A DNA stretch of 48,983 bases from positions 1-48,983 of the forward strand of contig CASGAD010000024.1 in the NCBI GenBank assembly GCA_949299335.1, read 5' to 3'. The position numbers and the translations under genes are program-made. Shown here piece after piece: positions 7,749 to 16,776 of the stretch (position 1 is the first letter of the stretch; each line of letters opens with the position of its first letter). The notes under the pieces were generated by a model. That model was given only the letters and a program-made list of their open reading frames with translations. It searched no databases and was not told the origin of the DNA. Source of the stretch: an uncultured bacterium (GTDB lineage: Bacteria; Bacillota_I; Bacilli_A; RFN20; CAG-826).

Positions 7749-8335
7749 AATAAATCATTTTTAATAATATATTTTTCATCAATAATTTGCTCTAACTTAT
7801 TGATTTTATCTTTAAAGCGTTCTTCTATTTCGAAGTATCCACTTAAGCTATATTTCATATCACCTATATATCTTTCTTTATCAAATACTAGAAAATAAAG
7901 AAAACCATTTTGCATCTTATAGAAATATATACTATCGATTTTTAGATTTTCATTAGAATTCTCTAAATCTTTTTTAAGTAAATACTTAATTGTTTCTACA
8001 TAATAGTCTTCTAATAAATAATTAAAGATTCTAATTTTCTCATTAGCTTCGTTTAAATCTTTAACTATACGAATTTTATATCCTTCTTCGTTATTTAATA
8101 AGTATAAATTTTCTCCTGCAGTGTTAATTTTTAAGTAATACTTATTAAAAGAATTTTTAATTAATATAGGATATAAGACTAAATTCTTTTTATGGCAACT
8201 TAAACATTCGTGCTCAAAATAGGTGTTATCTAAAATAGACATTAATAAGTCCTTTTTATTAGTAACATCTATTTCATCATCTACTTCAACAATATTTTCT
8301 TTACCACAATTAGAACATATAAATCTTATTTCCAT
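7745..8335 (-). CDS. CpXC-domain protein
   Basis: The protein has 196 residues from the ATG at 8335. It begins FICSNCGKEN and continues to CLSCHKKN, a two-CxxC zinc-ribbon of the CpXC type at residues 6-53, followed by a ~140-residue mixed alpha/beta region with no family I recognise. The longer open frame uses a TTG start that would overlap the upstream gene, so the ATG was preferred even though its ribosome site (GGAGCG) is 13 bases away. It probably forms one transcript with the M29 aminopeptidase, whose stop is two bases upstream. Function unknown. Confidence 0.65.
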   Translation of the reverse strand: MEIRFICSNCGKENIVEVDDEIDVTNKKDLLMSILDNTYFEHECLSCHKKNLVLYPILIKNSFNKYYLKINTAGENLYLLNNEEGYKIRIVKDLNEANEKIRIFNYLLEDYYVETIKYLLKKDLENSNENLKIDSIYFYKMQNGFLYFLVFDKERYIGDMKYSLSGYFEIEERFKDKINKLEQIIDEKYIIKNDLF

Positions 8336-8337
8336 AT

Positions 8338-9573
8338 TTAAAAAGATTCGCTCCAATCACCGTTTTTAAAGATTGTAACTTTTTTGCCGTTAAAATCTAT
8401 ACCTTCAATAGTCAAATCATCAGTTCCAATCATAAAATCTGTATGTACTATCGATTTATTAATATTTACTTTTTTAATTTCTTCTTCATTCATGTCTTCA
8501 TAACCTTGGATTAACATAGGAAAAGCTGTACCTAAGGCAAGGTGGCAAGATGCATTTTCATCATATAAAGTCGAAAAGAATAATATTCCTGTGTCATTAA
8601 TTGGTGAATGGAATGGCACAAGAGCACATTCACCTAAATATCTAGCGTTTTCGTCTAAATCAAGCATATTTTTTAATAACTCATCACCTTTTTTAGCAAA
8701 CGATTCAACAACTTTACCATTCTCAAATTTTAAATAAAATTCATCGATAATTTGTCCACGATAGCTTAATGGTTTTGAAGAATAAACTATACCATTGGTT
8801 CCAAATTTATTTGGAGATGTAAAACATTCTTCTGTTGGGATATTTGGTTGAAAATGAATTTTTGTTCCTTTTGTATATTCACCACCTGCTTCCCAATTAA
8901 CATTTGGCAATAATTCAATAGTCAAATCTGTTCCGTTACTTGCTTTATAGTGTAAATAATGTAACTTTAACGCATTTAACTTCTTAGCTTTTTCGACTAG
9001 ATTTTTGTCGTGTTCCTCCCAATTTTTAATTGGATCACCATCAAACGCCCTACTTACCTTTAAAATGAGTTCATAAAGATGTTCTTTAGCTTCTTCAATA
9101 GGTAAATCTGGAAACACTTTTTTAGCCCATTTTGCTCCTGGTACCCCAGCAATAACCCATTGACAATAATCATCGTATTTATCTCTATATTCTCTAATTT
9201 CTTTTCCTTTAGAAGCAAGGATTCTCCCGTACTTTTCTTGATCTAAATCTTTCAATCCATCTGGGTCGCTACTATCGATATAAATTCTTGCTGGATGATT
9301 TTCGATATTGAATTCTTGTCTAGCTTTTTCATAACTTGTTAAATGAGCTAACTTGTTTTCATCAGCATATTTAACATTTAATTTAGTTAAATCATCATCA
9401 CTCCAATCTATAGTAACTTTACTAGCTCCAGCTTTATAACATTCTTCTACTAAGATTAAGATAAAATCTTTAATTTCAATATCGCTAACTATAGTGACTT
9501 CTTGTCCTTTTTGAATGTTTGCACCGACTTTTGCAATCAATTCAGCATATTTTACAATTTTATTTCTATCCAT
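8338..9573 (-). CDS. M29-family metallo-aminopeptidase (AmpS/PepS-like)
   Basis: A 411-residue cytosolic aminopeptidase of family M29. Landmarks are VGANIQKGQEVTIVSD at the N-terminus, a central GTDLTIELLPN beta-hairpin region, FTSPNKFGTNGIVYSSKPL with the metal-site Glu/Thr run, ECALVPFHSPIND, and ALGTAFP followed by VHTDFMIGTDDLTI, which supplies the His and Asp metal ligands. The length is the standard ~410. Two cobalt/zinc ions activate a water that removes N-terminal residues (family knowledge). An AGAGGA site precedes the ATG. This window thus carries two aminopeptidases (also pepC), consistent with peptide use. Confidence 0.9.
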   Translation of the reverse strand: MDRNKIVKYAELIAKVGANIQKGQEVTIVSDIEIKDFILILVEECYKAGASKVTIDWSDDDLTKLNVKYADENKLAHLTSYEKARQEFNIENHPARIYIDSSDPDGLKDLDQEKYGRILASKGKEIREYRDKYDDYCQWVIAGVPGAKWAKKVFPDLPIEEAKEHLYELILKVSRAFDGDPIKNWEEHDKNLVEKAKKLNALKLHYLHYKASNGTDLTIELLPNVNWEAGGEYTKGTKIHFQPNIPTEECFTSPNKFGTNGIVYSSKPLSYRGQIIDEFYLKFENGKVVESFAKKGDELLKNMLDLDENARYLGECALVPFHSPINDTGILFFSTLYDENASCHLALGTAFPMLIQGYEDMNEEEIKKVNINKSIVHTDFMIGTDDLTIEGIDFNGKKVTIFKNGDWSESF

Positions 9574-9665
9574 ATTAATTCCTCTTTTTCCATTAACTAT
9601 TATAAATGATTATTTAAAATTTAAGAATTAAGTTTATACTTTATTTAAAGGAAAGAATTATTTAT

Positions 9666-10469
9666 ATGGCAAGGAAAATAAATACAGGAAAAGATGTTGC
9701 ATCTTATAAGTGGGTTAAAATTATTCAATCGTTATTATTAATTATTTTTGGAGCGGTCTTATGCGCTTTTTGTAATTCAAAAGATATTCAAAATGCTTTA
9801 GGCTATATCACTGCTTCGATTATTTTACTTTATGGTTTCTTAACTATTGGGTTTGGAATGGTTTTTGCTAGAGGAACATTAAGTGCGGAAAATGTTAGTG
9901 GCTCTGCTTTAGTTGCTCTTTCAATACTAATATATGTTAATCCTAATATTGTCATGGATTATATACCTACATTTGCAGGAGTCATGTTTTTAGCCTTTGG
10001 CTCAATATTTTTAATTGAAGGAATTATCAATTCACTTAAAAAGAATAGGCATGTAAGATTTGCTGTTATTAACTATTTATCCGCATCTTTATTTATAATT
10101 TTAGGAATCACTACCCTAGTTTTAAATTATTCTTCTTCAGAAAGTAATCAAGAACTAATAAGAATGATTTTAATTATAATTATTGGTTTAATTCTTGTTG
10201 TTTCTGGCATTTTCTTTATAATTTATTATGCACTCAATCCTAAATTCAAAGTAAGAGAAAAAATTGTTGTAAATAAAGACGGAACCAAAAGATATACAGT
10301 CATTGAAGGCCATAATATTCCTTATGATGATCCAGATGAAATAGTTGAAGAGAAAAAAACTAAACGACTTGAGAAGAAAAACTCAAAAAATATTAAAAAG
10401 ACAAAAACAGACGATTATATCGACTCAAATTCTTCAAGTGATAAACATGAAATAGTAAAAACCGAGTAA
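9666..10469 (+). CDS. DUF308 membrane protein
   Basis: A 267-residue protein with six predicted membrane helices in residues ~18-190, in short hydrophobic pairs separated by small loops (for example SLLLIIFGAVLCAFC, TASIILLYGFLTIGFG, TFAGVMFLAFGSIFLIEG). This pattern matches the DUF308/HdeD-like family, whose role is unknown in Firmicutes. The C-terminal ~70 residues are hydrophilic, Lys/Glu/Asp-rich, likely a cytosolic tail. An AAAGGA site precedes the ATG and a TATACT -10 lies at 9635-9640. It is transcribed alone and ends at a shared terminator. Confidence 0.65.
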   Translation: MARKINTGKDVASYKWVKIIQSLLLIIFGAVLCAFCNSKDIQNALGYITASIILLYGFLTIGFGMVFARGTLSAENVSGSALVALSILIYVNPNIVMDYIPTFAGVMFLAFGSIFLIEGIINSLKKNRHVRFAVINYLSASLFIILGITTLVLNYSSSESNQELIRMILIIIIGLILVVSGIFFIIYYALNPKFKVREKIVVNKDGTKRYTVIEGHNIPYDDPDEIVEEKKTKRLEKKNSKNIKKTKTDDYIDSNSSSDKHEIVKTE

Positions 10470-10496
10470 CATCAATCGACGTTAACTCGGTTTTTT
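10459..10496. terminator. Bidirectional terminator
   Basis: AAACCGAGTAAC pairs with GTTAACTCGGTTT (one bulge) across a ~10-base loop, with six T's after it on the plus strand and A's before it. It overlaps the ends of both convergent genes. Confidence 0.75.
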
Positions 10497-11428
10497 GTTT
10501 CTCCATTTATGTAGTTGAATAAATTGTCTTTTATAATTTCGAAGCGCTTTATCATGGCTTCTTTTGTGAAATACCCTATATGAGGTAATAGTATTAAATT
10601 GCTAAATGCAATTAGAGGGTCGTTACTATCTAATGGCGGCTCTTTATCATAAACATCTAACGCTGCCCCACTTATTAAATCTTCCTTTAAAGCTCTTATT
10701 AATGAATCTTTATCTATAATAGGTCCTCTTGCGGTATTTATAATTAATGGTTTTTTCTTCATCATTTTAAAGGAACTATAATCAAAAATACCTCTTGTTT
10801 CCTCGTTCAATGGAGTATGTATACTAATAATATCACTTTCATTTAATAAAGTATTAAAATCAATCTGAGATACATCCTTAGGTAAATCTTTAATTTTATG
10901 ATGAGAATAAGTCAAGATTTTAACATTAAAAGACTTTAATAACTCAAAAACTCTTCTAGCGATTTTTCCAAAACCAAAAAGTCCTACTACTTTATTTTCT
11001 AATTCTTCACCTAATAAATTCCCTTTAGTTTTTAAATCCCTGCTTACCTTATCAAAAAATAAAACATTTCTAAGGTAACTTATAATTAATCCAATCGTTA
11101 ATTCAGCAACAGCTTCTGTAGAATATCCACTGGCATTGCTTATAGTGATATTATGTTCTTTACAATAAGCCAAATCAACATGATCTAAGCCTGTAAAGGC
11201 AACATTTAGATATTTTAATTTTTTTGCTGCTTTTAAAACATCCCCTGTTGTTTTAATGTTATCAATAATTAAGACATCAGCATCTTTAATTCGATTTTGA
11301 TATTCTTCAATTGAAATAGGGGGATTTAGATAATAGAAAAATTCATGATTTAAACTAGCTAACTCAAATTGCAATTGTTTTAACTTATCTTCTTCTACAT
11401 TTAAAGAATTAATTAAAACAATTTTCAT
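10472..11428 (-). CDS. D-isomer-specific 2-hydroxyacid dehydrogenase
   Basis: A 318-residue NAD-dependent dehydrogenase. The Rossmann loop is GLFGFGKIARRVF near residues 150-162. The catalytic trio is present: Arg in NTARGPIID, Glu in DVYDKEPP and His in LLPHIGYF. The order (catalytic domain, NAD domain inserted) and length fit lactate/glycerate/phosphoglycerate-type members, but the substrate is not determined by these motifs. The ATG overlaps the stop of the ThyX-like gene by one base, so it is the last gene of the nfeD-SPFH-folD-thyX-like run. Confidence 0.85.
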   Translation of the reverse strand: MKIVLINSLNVEEDKLKQLQFELASLNHEFFYYLNPPISIEEYQNRIKDADVLIIDNIKTTGDVLKAAKKLKYLNVAFTGLDHVDLAYCKEHNITISNASGYSTEAVAELTIGLIISYLRNVLFFDKVSRDLKTKGNLLGEELENKVVGLFGFGKIARRVFELLKSFNVKILTYSHHKIKDLPKDVSQIDFNTLLNESDIISIHTPLNEETRGIFDYSSFKMMKKKPLIINTARGPIIDKDSLIRALKEDLISGAALDVYDKEPPLDSNDPLIAFSNLILLPHIGYFTKEAMIKRFEIIKDNLFNYINGETKNRVNVD

Positions 11429-12021
11429 TATCGTTTAACCCCAGTTAACTCCACAAACTTTGGTAAACTTTCACACCACTTGCAGAAATCGTGCCATTCA
11501 GATAATTTATGTTCTTTTCTTTGATTATACATGGTCTTTAATTGTTGATAATTTGTAACCATGGTGGCGCCAAGGCAGAAACCACATGGAGTAGAAGCAA
11601 CTAGTTCTTTCCATTTAGCTTTTTTCTTCTCTCTATCATTTTCATCAATTGCATTATATTCATCTTTAATTTTTTCAACGATAGCTAAAACTTCTTTATT
11701 GGTTTCGCTTACGCATTGAGAAGAAATATCAAATTTTAATAAACAATGCATTGTTGATTGAGAAGAAACATATTCAAAGAAATGGTACCTTTGAGCTTGT
11801 TTCCACCAATATAATGGTGCTGTAATATCAAATTCAACAACAATTCCTTTTAAATAATTATCGTGTCCTTCACCTCCACGGGAATTACCTAATTTAACAG
11901 CTCTTAAATAATCTTTTTCATTATTTTCTTCTCTATTTAATACTGTTCTCATAGGATTCCCGCTTGCTTTAATAGCGAACTCTAATCCGTAAATTTCTGT
12001 TTTTCCAATGTTAAAATTCAT
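11428..12021 (-). CDS. Divergent ThyX-like protein (flavin-dependent thymidylate synthase fold), overlapping folD
   Basis: A 197-residue protein. Residues 53-92 align by pattern to ThyX: H-D-N-Y-L-K where ThyX has HSPFEH, FDITAPLYWWKQAQRYH where ThyX has F-h-i-k-A-P-I-F..R-Q-W-F-R-H-R, and VSSQSTMH where ThyX has NELSGRY. The C-terminal TNYQQLKTMYNQRKEHKLSEW resembles the ThyX NaRsL..fl.lR...AQwEI helix. The ThyX signature is therefore only partly kept (RYH for RHR, Ser for the nucleotide-side Asn-Glu). The ATG at 12021 has a GAGGTT site and lies 11 bases inside the end of folD. FolD makes the methylene-folate ThyX uses, so the link is biologically coherent. True catalytic activity is inference. 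Confidence 0.55.
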   Translation of the reverse strand: MNFNIGKTEIYGLEFAIKASGNPMRTVLNREENNEKDYLRAVKLGNSRGGEGHDNYLKGIVVEFDITAPLYWWKQAQRYHFFEYVSSQSTMHCLLKFDISSQCVSETNKEVLAIVEKIKDEYNAIDENDREKKKAKWKELVASTPCGFCLGATMVTNYQQLKTMYNQRKEHKLSEWHDFCKWCESLPKFVELTGVKR

Positions 12022-12814
12022 TTTTTGTAACCTCACATAAATTCAATAACAAAGCAAGCCTTGTTAATAGCCCAACTCCTCCAGGAACTGGGCTTTGGTA
12101 TTTAACGTTTAAATTAGGTATTACATCGCCATGTAATTTACCATCTTCTCCTCGATTAATACCTACGTCAATAATCACTGAATTTTCATTTATATCAAAT
12201 TCATTCGATAAGAAGCCCTCTTTTCCAACAGCTACTATCACTAAATCTGCGTGTTTTAAATAAAAATTCATATCTTTTTTACTAGTTTTAGAATGTACTA
12301 CAGTAACATTCATATCATGTTCAAGAAGTAATTTTGCCATTGGCTTACCAACTATATTACTTCTTCCTATCACCAAAGCATTTTTACCTCTAAATTCAAA
12401 ACCATTATCTTTTAAATATGTAAAGATTCCAAATGGTGTAGCAGGAACAATTCTTGACAAAGGATTAAATCCATCAACATCTTTTTTAGGTGAAATTGCT
12501 AATTTAATTTTTTCCTCGTTTATATGCTTAGGAAGAGGCAATTGAACAATAAAACCATTGATTGAATCATCTCTATTTAACTTATCTACTAAGTTTAATA
12601 GTTCACTCTCTTTGGTTGATTCAGGCAATTTTATATGATCATAAAGAAAACCAACTTCAGTTAAATCTTTGATTTTTCCTTTAATGTAAGAATTGCTAGC
12701 AGGATCATCATTTACTTGAACTATTACAATTTTTGGCTTTTTGAATGGTGCATCTAAAGGCAACGCTTTTAGTTCTTCTTTTTTTCTAGCAACGTAATCT
12801 TTGATATTTTCCAT
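12011..12814 (-). CDS. folD: Bifunctional methylenetetrahydrofolate dehydrogenase / methenyltetrahydrofolate cyclohydrolase
   Basis: A 267-residue protein, slightly shorter than the usual ~285. The family block D-P-A-S-N-S-Y-I-K-G-K (catalytic Tyr and Lys) sits near residues 37-47, followed by GFIVQLPLPKHI, KDVDGFNP, the Rossmann loop VIGRSNIVGKP and the C-terminal SPVPGGVGLLTRLALL. The reaction interconverts methylene-, methenyl- and 10-formyl-tetrahydrofolate using NADP. The N-terminal helix is trimmed, starting directly at MENIKDYVARKK after an AAAGGAAT site. The gene sits between the SPFH gene and the ThyX-like gene and overlaps the latter. Confidence 0.93.
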   Translation of the reverse strand: MENIKDYVARKKEELKALPLDAPFKKPKIVIVQVNDDPASNSYIKGKIKDLTEVGFLYDHIKLPESTKESELLNLVDKLNRDDSINGFIVQLPLPKHINEEKIKLAISPKKDVDGFNPLSRIVPATPFGIFTYLKDNGFEFRGKNALVIGRSNIVGKPMAKLLLEHDMNVTVVHSKTSKKDMNFYLKHADLVIVAVGKEGFLSNEFDINENSVIIDVGINRGEDGKLHGDVIPNLNVKYQSPVPGGVGLLTRLALLLNLCEVTKNEF

Positions 12815-12819
12815 AGCTA

Positions 12820-13761
12820 TTATTCCTTTGAGCTATTGAATACATCATTTATTGAAGCTAAATTTTGCAATTCGCTAGGTACAATAATTTTTGTAGCTTT
12901 TCCGTCAGCAACTTTTTCAAATGTTTTTAAGCTTTCAAGTTGAATAACTTGTTTTGAAGGGTTAGCCTCATTAATTAATCTAATTGCATCCGCTTCTGCT
13001 TGTTTAATTTTAATGGTACTTTCAGCAAAACCTTCAGCTTTTTTAATTTGAGAAATTTTTTCAGCTTCTGCTCTTAAAATAGCACTTTCTTTTTCGCCTT
13101 CTGCAATTAAAATTTGTGATTGCTTTTGGCCTTCTGCTAAAAGGATTTTTTCTCTTTTTTCTCTTTCAGCTCTCATTTGTCTTTCCATTGCATCACGAAT
13201 ATCTTGTGGAGGTAAAATATTTTTGACTTCAACTCTAGTAACTTTAATTCCCCATGGATCAGTTGCTTCATCAAGAATAGTTTTCATTCTAGAGTTAATA
13301 GTATCTCTACTTGTTAAAGTTGTATCTAAATCTAAGTCACCAATGATATTTCTTAAGGTGGTTGCAGTTAATTTTTCAAGTGCTTGAGTAGGATCTGTAA
13401 CACCATAAGTAAATAGTTTGCTATCAGTTACAAAGTAAAATACAACTGTATCAATTTGCATTGTAACATTATCTTTAGTAATAACTGCTTGAGGAGGGAA
13501 ATCCCCAATTTGCTCTTTCATAGAAACTTTGGAAGCAATTCTTTCAAAAAATGGTAATAAAAAGTGTAATCCGACTCCCCAAGTTGTTGTGTATTTACCT
13601 AAACGTTCGATAACAAACTCATCAGTTTGTTTAACTACTTTAATGTGACAAATAATAACGATAATAATAATTATTCCAACAATCGCAAAAATGATTCCGA
13701 TAATAAATCCAGTCATAATTCCCGAATCGGTATCAGCAAGAACATTTAATAATTTATTCAT
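12820..13761 (-). CDS. SPFH/stomatin-like membrane protein (QmcA/HflK-type)
   Basis: A 313-residue protein: one membrane helix (residues ~17-42), the SPFH domain (VVKQTDEFVIERLGKY ... DTVVFYFVTD ... LPPQDIRDAMERQM, residues ~45-200), then a long Ala/Glu/Lys coiled coil with repeated AEGEKES/AEAEK units (~205-265), and a short C-terminal tail. This is the paraslipin/QmcA arrangement that forms membrane oligomers. The coding start overlaps the nfeD gene by eight bases, a pairing seen in many bacteria. Its role is thought to be scaffold formation in membrane microdomains and protease regulation (family knowledge). Confidence 0.9.
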   Translation of the reverse strand: MNKLLNVLADTDSGIMTGFIIGIIFAIVGIIIIIVIICHIKVVKQTDEFVIERLGKYTTTWGVGLHFLLPFFERIASKVSMKEQIGDFPPQAVITKDNVTMQIDTVVFYFVTDSKLFTYGVTDPTQALEKLTATTLRNIIGDLDLDTTLTSRDTINSRMKTILDEATDPWGIKVTRVEVKNILPPQDIRDAMERQMRAEREKREKILLAEGQKQSQILIAEGEKESAILRAEAEKISQIKKAEGFAESTIKIKQAEADAIRLINEANPSKQVIQLESLKTFEKVADGKATKIIVPSELQNLASINDVFNSSKE

Positions 13762-14200
13762 GATTTATCTCCTTAACAACTAACTTATTTCCTTCTAATT
13801 TAACAATCTCAACGACCTTTCCTTCTTTAATTGCTTTACCATCGATACTTTTGCAATCCCAATTAACGCCATTGATTTTAGCTTCGCCTAAATTAAGGCC
13901 TTCAATTTTCTTGGTTAATTTGACTTTTTCACCAATTAACCCTTCTAAATTCGTCTTAATTGCCTCTTTTTCTTTAAGAAACTTTCTTACAAATGGTCTA
14001 GTGACAGCTAATAGTATAAGGCTTAGTGAAATGAAAATTATAATTTCACCCCAAAAAGGTAAACCTTCAATGAAAGAAAGTGGCAAAGTTATTAATGCAG
14101 CTAATGAAATCCAAATAGAAATTAACCCACTAACAGAAACTTCTACTATCATTGCTATAGCAAAAATAGCTAACCATAAAACCCACATCCAGCTTTCCAT
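13754..14200 (-). CDS. NfeD-like membrane protein
   Basis: The protein has 148 residues from the ATG at 14200, set by an AAGGAGG site six bases away. It has two or three membrane helices in residues 3-75, then a small soluble OB-fold-like domain ending in VKLEGNKLVVKEI, which is the NfeD C-terminal domain. It lies directly before and overlaps the SPFH gene. NfeD and SPFH partners are known to form membrane complexes, and the tight overlap supports such an interaction here. An upstream -10-like TATAAT is visible on the minus strand near 14227. Confidence 0.85.
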   Translation of the reverse strand: MESWMWVLWLAIFAIAMIVEVSVSGLISIWISLAALITLPLSFIEGLPFWGEIIIFISLSLILLAVTRPFVRKFLKEKEAIKTNLEGLIGEKVKLTKKIEGLNLGEAKINGVNWDCKSIDGKAIKEGKVVEIVKLEGNKLVVKEINHE

Positions 14201-14279
14201 TATGTTCCTCCTTGTATAACTAATATTAATTATATAGATATAATCTATTTTCATAAAATAAAATTAGTATTAAAAATAT

Positions 14280-14311
14280 AAAAAGTCCCTTTTATGCTTT
14301 AGGGACTTTTA
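14280..14311 (-). terminator. Terminator of the feo operon
   Basis: Stem AAAAGTCCCT with AGGGACTTTT and a 10-base loop, followed on the minus strand by T-rich sequence. The small Cys protein's stop codon sits at the edge of the stem. Confidence 0.75.
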
Positions 14312-14491
14312 TTTGTTTTGATTATACTTTATTCTATATTCTTCTACTAGCTTCTTACCATTCATTTTATGCTTCCCACAATCGCAAGTATTCACTGGTA
14401 TTTTTTTAATTTTCTTATAAATATACCTAGATATAATACTTAAAAAAATTAATAAAAGTAGGCATAAAATAGATATTTCTATAGGTCCCAT
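14309..14491 (-). CDS. FeoB-associated cysteine-rich small membrane protein
   Basis: A 60-residue protein with one N-terminal membrane helix (residues ~5-25), a basic stretch (KKIKKIP), then a CDCGKHKM motif near residue 36-43. This is the FeoB-associated Cys-rich protein pattern (often annotated as virus attachment p12-like). It lies two bases after feoB and has an AAGGAAA site. Its small size and position argue for an accessory subunit of the ferrous iron transporter. The exact role is not established. Confidence 0.85.
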   Translation of the reverse strand: MGPIEISILCLLLLIFLSIISRYIYKKIKKIPVNTCDCGKHKMNGKKLVEEYRIKYNQNK

Positions 14492-14493
14492 AT

Positions 14494-16770
14494 TTATTTC
14501 CTTAATCCTTTAATATTCAACTTTCCGTCTCTATATAAATTAAATAAATATATTCCTATAAAAACTAATGTTATTACTACTAACCAAATAAATAAACTCC
14601 ACCACCAAGTAATTACTGTATAAACAAAACTACTTACAATATAGGAAGTTGCAATCCAAAATAGCAAAGTCCATTTAAATGTTCCTCTTCTTAGTTCGCC
14701 TCTTGCGGTTGCTACAGCAGCAAAACAAGGTATAGTTAATAAGTTAAATACAATGAATGATAATGCACCTGCAAAAGTCAATCCTGTCTGATTTATCATA
14801 AAAACCATCGCATCTATTCCGTTGCCTTCTACATCAATACCACTTGCCCCGATTGAAACAGCTAATATAGTTAAAGTTGCTGGAACTTGTTCTTTAGCAA
14901 TAAGTCCTGTAATAGCAGCAACAGCAAACACCCAGCCTAAACTAGTTAACTGTGATCCAAAACCTAAGGGGGTGAATAAAGGTTGAACAAATTGACCTAA
15001 AGATTCTAATATTGACTTGTCGATTGAATTATCAATATATTGCCAATCCCATGTAAAATGTTGCAAAACCCATATAAAAATTGTAGAAATGAAGATAATT
15101 GTAAAAGCTTTTTTAATAAAATGTTTTATTTTATCCCATAAATGTATCATTAAAGCTTTTATTTGAGGCAAGTGATATTGAGGCAACTCCATAATAAATG
15201 GTGGTTTTTCACCTTTCATTGTTGTTGACTTCATAAGAATTAAAGTTAAAACCGCTACGCTCATACCAAGAACATAGATTAAAAATGTTATTAAATCTGC
15301 GTTAGGAACATTAAACATTATGACCATAGAGCCTGCAACAGCTACTAAAATTGGTAGTTTTGCTCCACACGAGAAGAAAGGTATCACTCGAATCGTTGCT
15401 ATTCTTTCCTTTTCATCACTTAGGGATCTAGTATTTATCATTGCAGGAACGCTACAACCAAAACCCATAATCATAGGCATAAAGGCTTTTCCAGAAACAC
15501 CAAACTTTCTTAATGCTCTATCTAAAATAAAAGCAACTCTAGCCATATATCCTGAATCTTCTAATATTGAGAAAAATAAGAATAATAAGAGGATTTGAGG
15601 TAAGAATCCTATGACAGCAAATATTCCTGAGAATACACCATCACAAACTAGACCAACTGCCCAGCTTTGTACATTTGCTCCTTCCATTAACCCTCTTATC
15701 CATTCACTAAATCCACCAGTAATGCTATTTACAAAATTCATTAGTATTACACCTACTGAATTTATTCCGTTCGAAGTGTAAAATAATCCTTCAAACATCG
15801 TTCCTTCAAAGTTATTTCCAAAAGTAACTCCTAATGAATGCAAATAAAAAAGATCTTCACTAAACACTAAATGGAATATTACAAATAAAAGGGCAAAAAA
15901 TATAGGAATTCCTACCCATTTATTAGTTAACACACTATCAATCTTGTTTGAAATATTGCTATTGCTTTTAATGTCATAATAGTCTACTTCTTTTTTTGTG
16001 ATTACTTCGCTTACAAGACTTTCTGTAATATACTCGTACCTATCATTAGCAATTAAAGCTTCTAAATCCTGATGAAATAATTCATCATCGAAGTTGATTT
16101 TATATTCTTCTATATATCTTAAATATTTAGGATAATCTTGAATTTCCTTTTCGTCGTTTTCGGCTAATTTGATGGCGTGAAATAACGAGTTATCTACTTT
16201 GTCTTCTTTTAGTTTTTTATTTAATGTCTCAATTAAATCGTTGATTTTACTGTTATTTAAAGAAGTCCAAGCTTCTCTTTTTGTGTTCGATGTCTTTATA
16301 GATTCTTCAACTAAAGCGTTTAAATTTTGCTCTTTTAATGCACTAATAGGTACAACAGGAACACCTAAAAGTTCACTTAATCGCTTTTCGTTAATTTTGG
16401 TTCCTTCTTTTTTAACTAAATCAATCATGTTTAAAGCGACAACAACTGGGATATTTGTTTCTAATACTTGTAAAGTTAAATATAAATTTCTTTCTAAGTT
16501 TGTTGCATCAATGATATTAATTATGCAATCAGGTTTATTATGCAGGATAAAATCCCTAGAAATTATCTCTTCTGGAGAATATGGGGAAAGAGAGTATATA
16601 CCTGGTAAGTCAACAATCGAAACTTGTTCACTTCCTTTTTTATATACACCTTCACGCTTTTCTACAGTTACGCCCGGCCAATTACCTACATACGCAGTTG
16701 AACCAGTTAAAGAATTAAATAATGTTGTTTTACCACTATTAGGATTACCAATTAAAGCAAACTTTTTCAT
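14494..16770 (-). CDS. feoB: Ferrous iron transporter FeoB
   Basis: A 758-residue membrane GTPase. The N-terminal G domain has G1 GNPNSGKTT (residues 8-16), G3 DLPGIYSLSPYSPEE and G4 NMID, then a helical insertion to about residue 250. The C-terminal part contains the multi-helix permease with the gate sequence PFFSCGAKLPIL. GTP binding drives Fe2+ uptake across the plasma membrane. The order feoA, feoB, small Cys protein is typical of Firmicutes. A GTAGGTTTAT site precedes the ATG, seven bases after feoA. Confidence 0.95.
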   Translation of the reverse strand: MKKFALIGNPNSGKTTLFNSLTGSTAYVGNWPGVTVEKREGVYKKGSEQVSIVDLPGIYSLSPYSPEEIISRDFILHNKPDCIINIIDATNLERNLYLTLQVLETNIPVVVALNMIDLVKKEGTKINEKRLSELLGVPVVPISALKEQNLNALVEESIKTSNTKREAWTSLNNSKINDLIETLNKKLKEDKVDNSLFHAIKLAENDEKEIQDYPKYLRYIEEYKINFDDELFHQDLEALIANDRYEYITESLVSEVITKKEVDYYDIKSNSNISNKIDSVLTNKWVGIPIFFALLFVIFHLVFSEDLFYLHSLGVTFGNNFEGTMFEGLFYTSNGINSVGVILMNFVNSITGGFSEWIRGLMEGANVQSWAVGLVCDGVFSGIFAVIGFLPQILLLFLFFSILEDSGYMARVAFILDRALRKFGVSGKAFMPMIMGFGCSVPAMINTRSLSDEKERIATIRVIPFFSCGAKLPILVAVAGSMVIMFNVPNADLITFLIYVLGMSVAVLTLILMKSTTMKGEKPPFIMELPQYHLPQIKALMIHLWDKIKHFIKKAFTIIFISTIFIWVLQHFTWDWQYIDNSIDKSILESLGQFVQPLFTPLGFGSQLTSLGWVFAVAAITGLIAKEQVPATLTILAVSIGASGIDVEGNGIDAMVFMINQTGLTFAGALSFIVFNLLTIPCFAAVATARGELRRGTFKWTLLFWIATSYIVSSFVYTVITWWWSLFIWLVVITLVFIGIYLFNLYRDGKLNIKGLRK

Positions 16771-16776
16771 ATAAAC

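Noticed and set aside
16199-16774. 191-codon plus-strand frame antisense to feoB
   Set aside because: It is a reverse-complement shadow of a strongly conserved FeoB G domain and has no family features.
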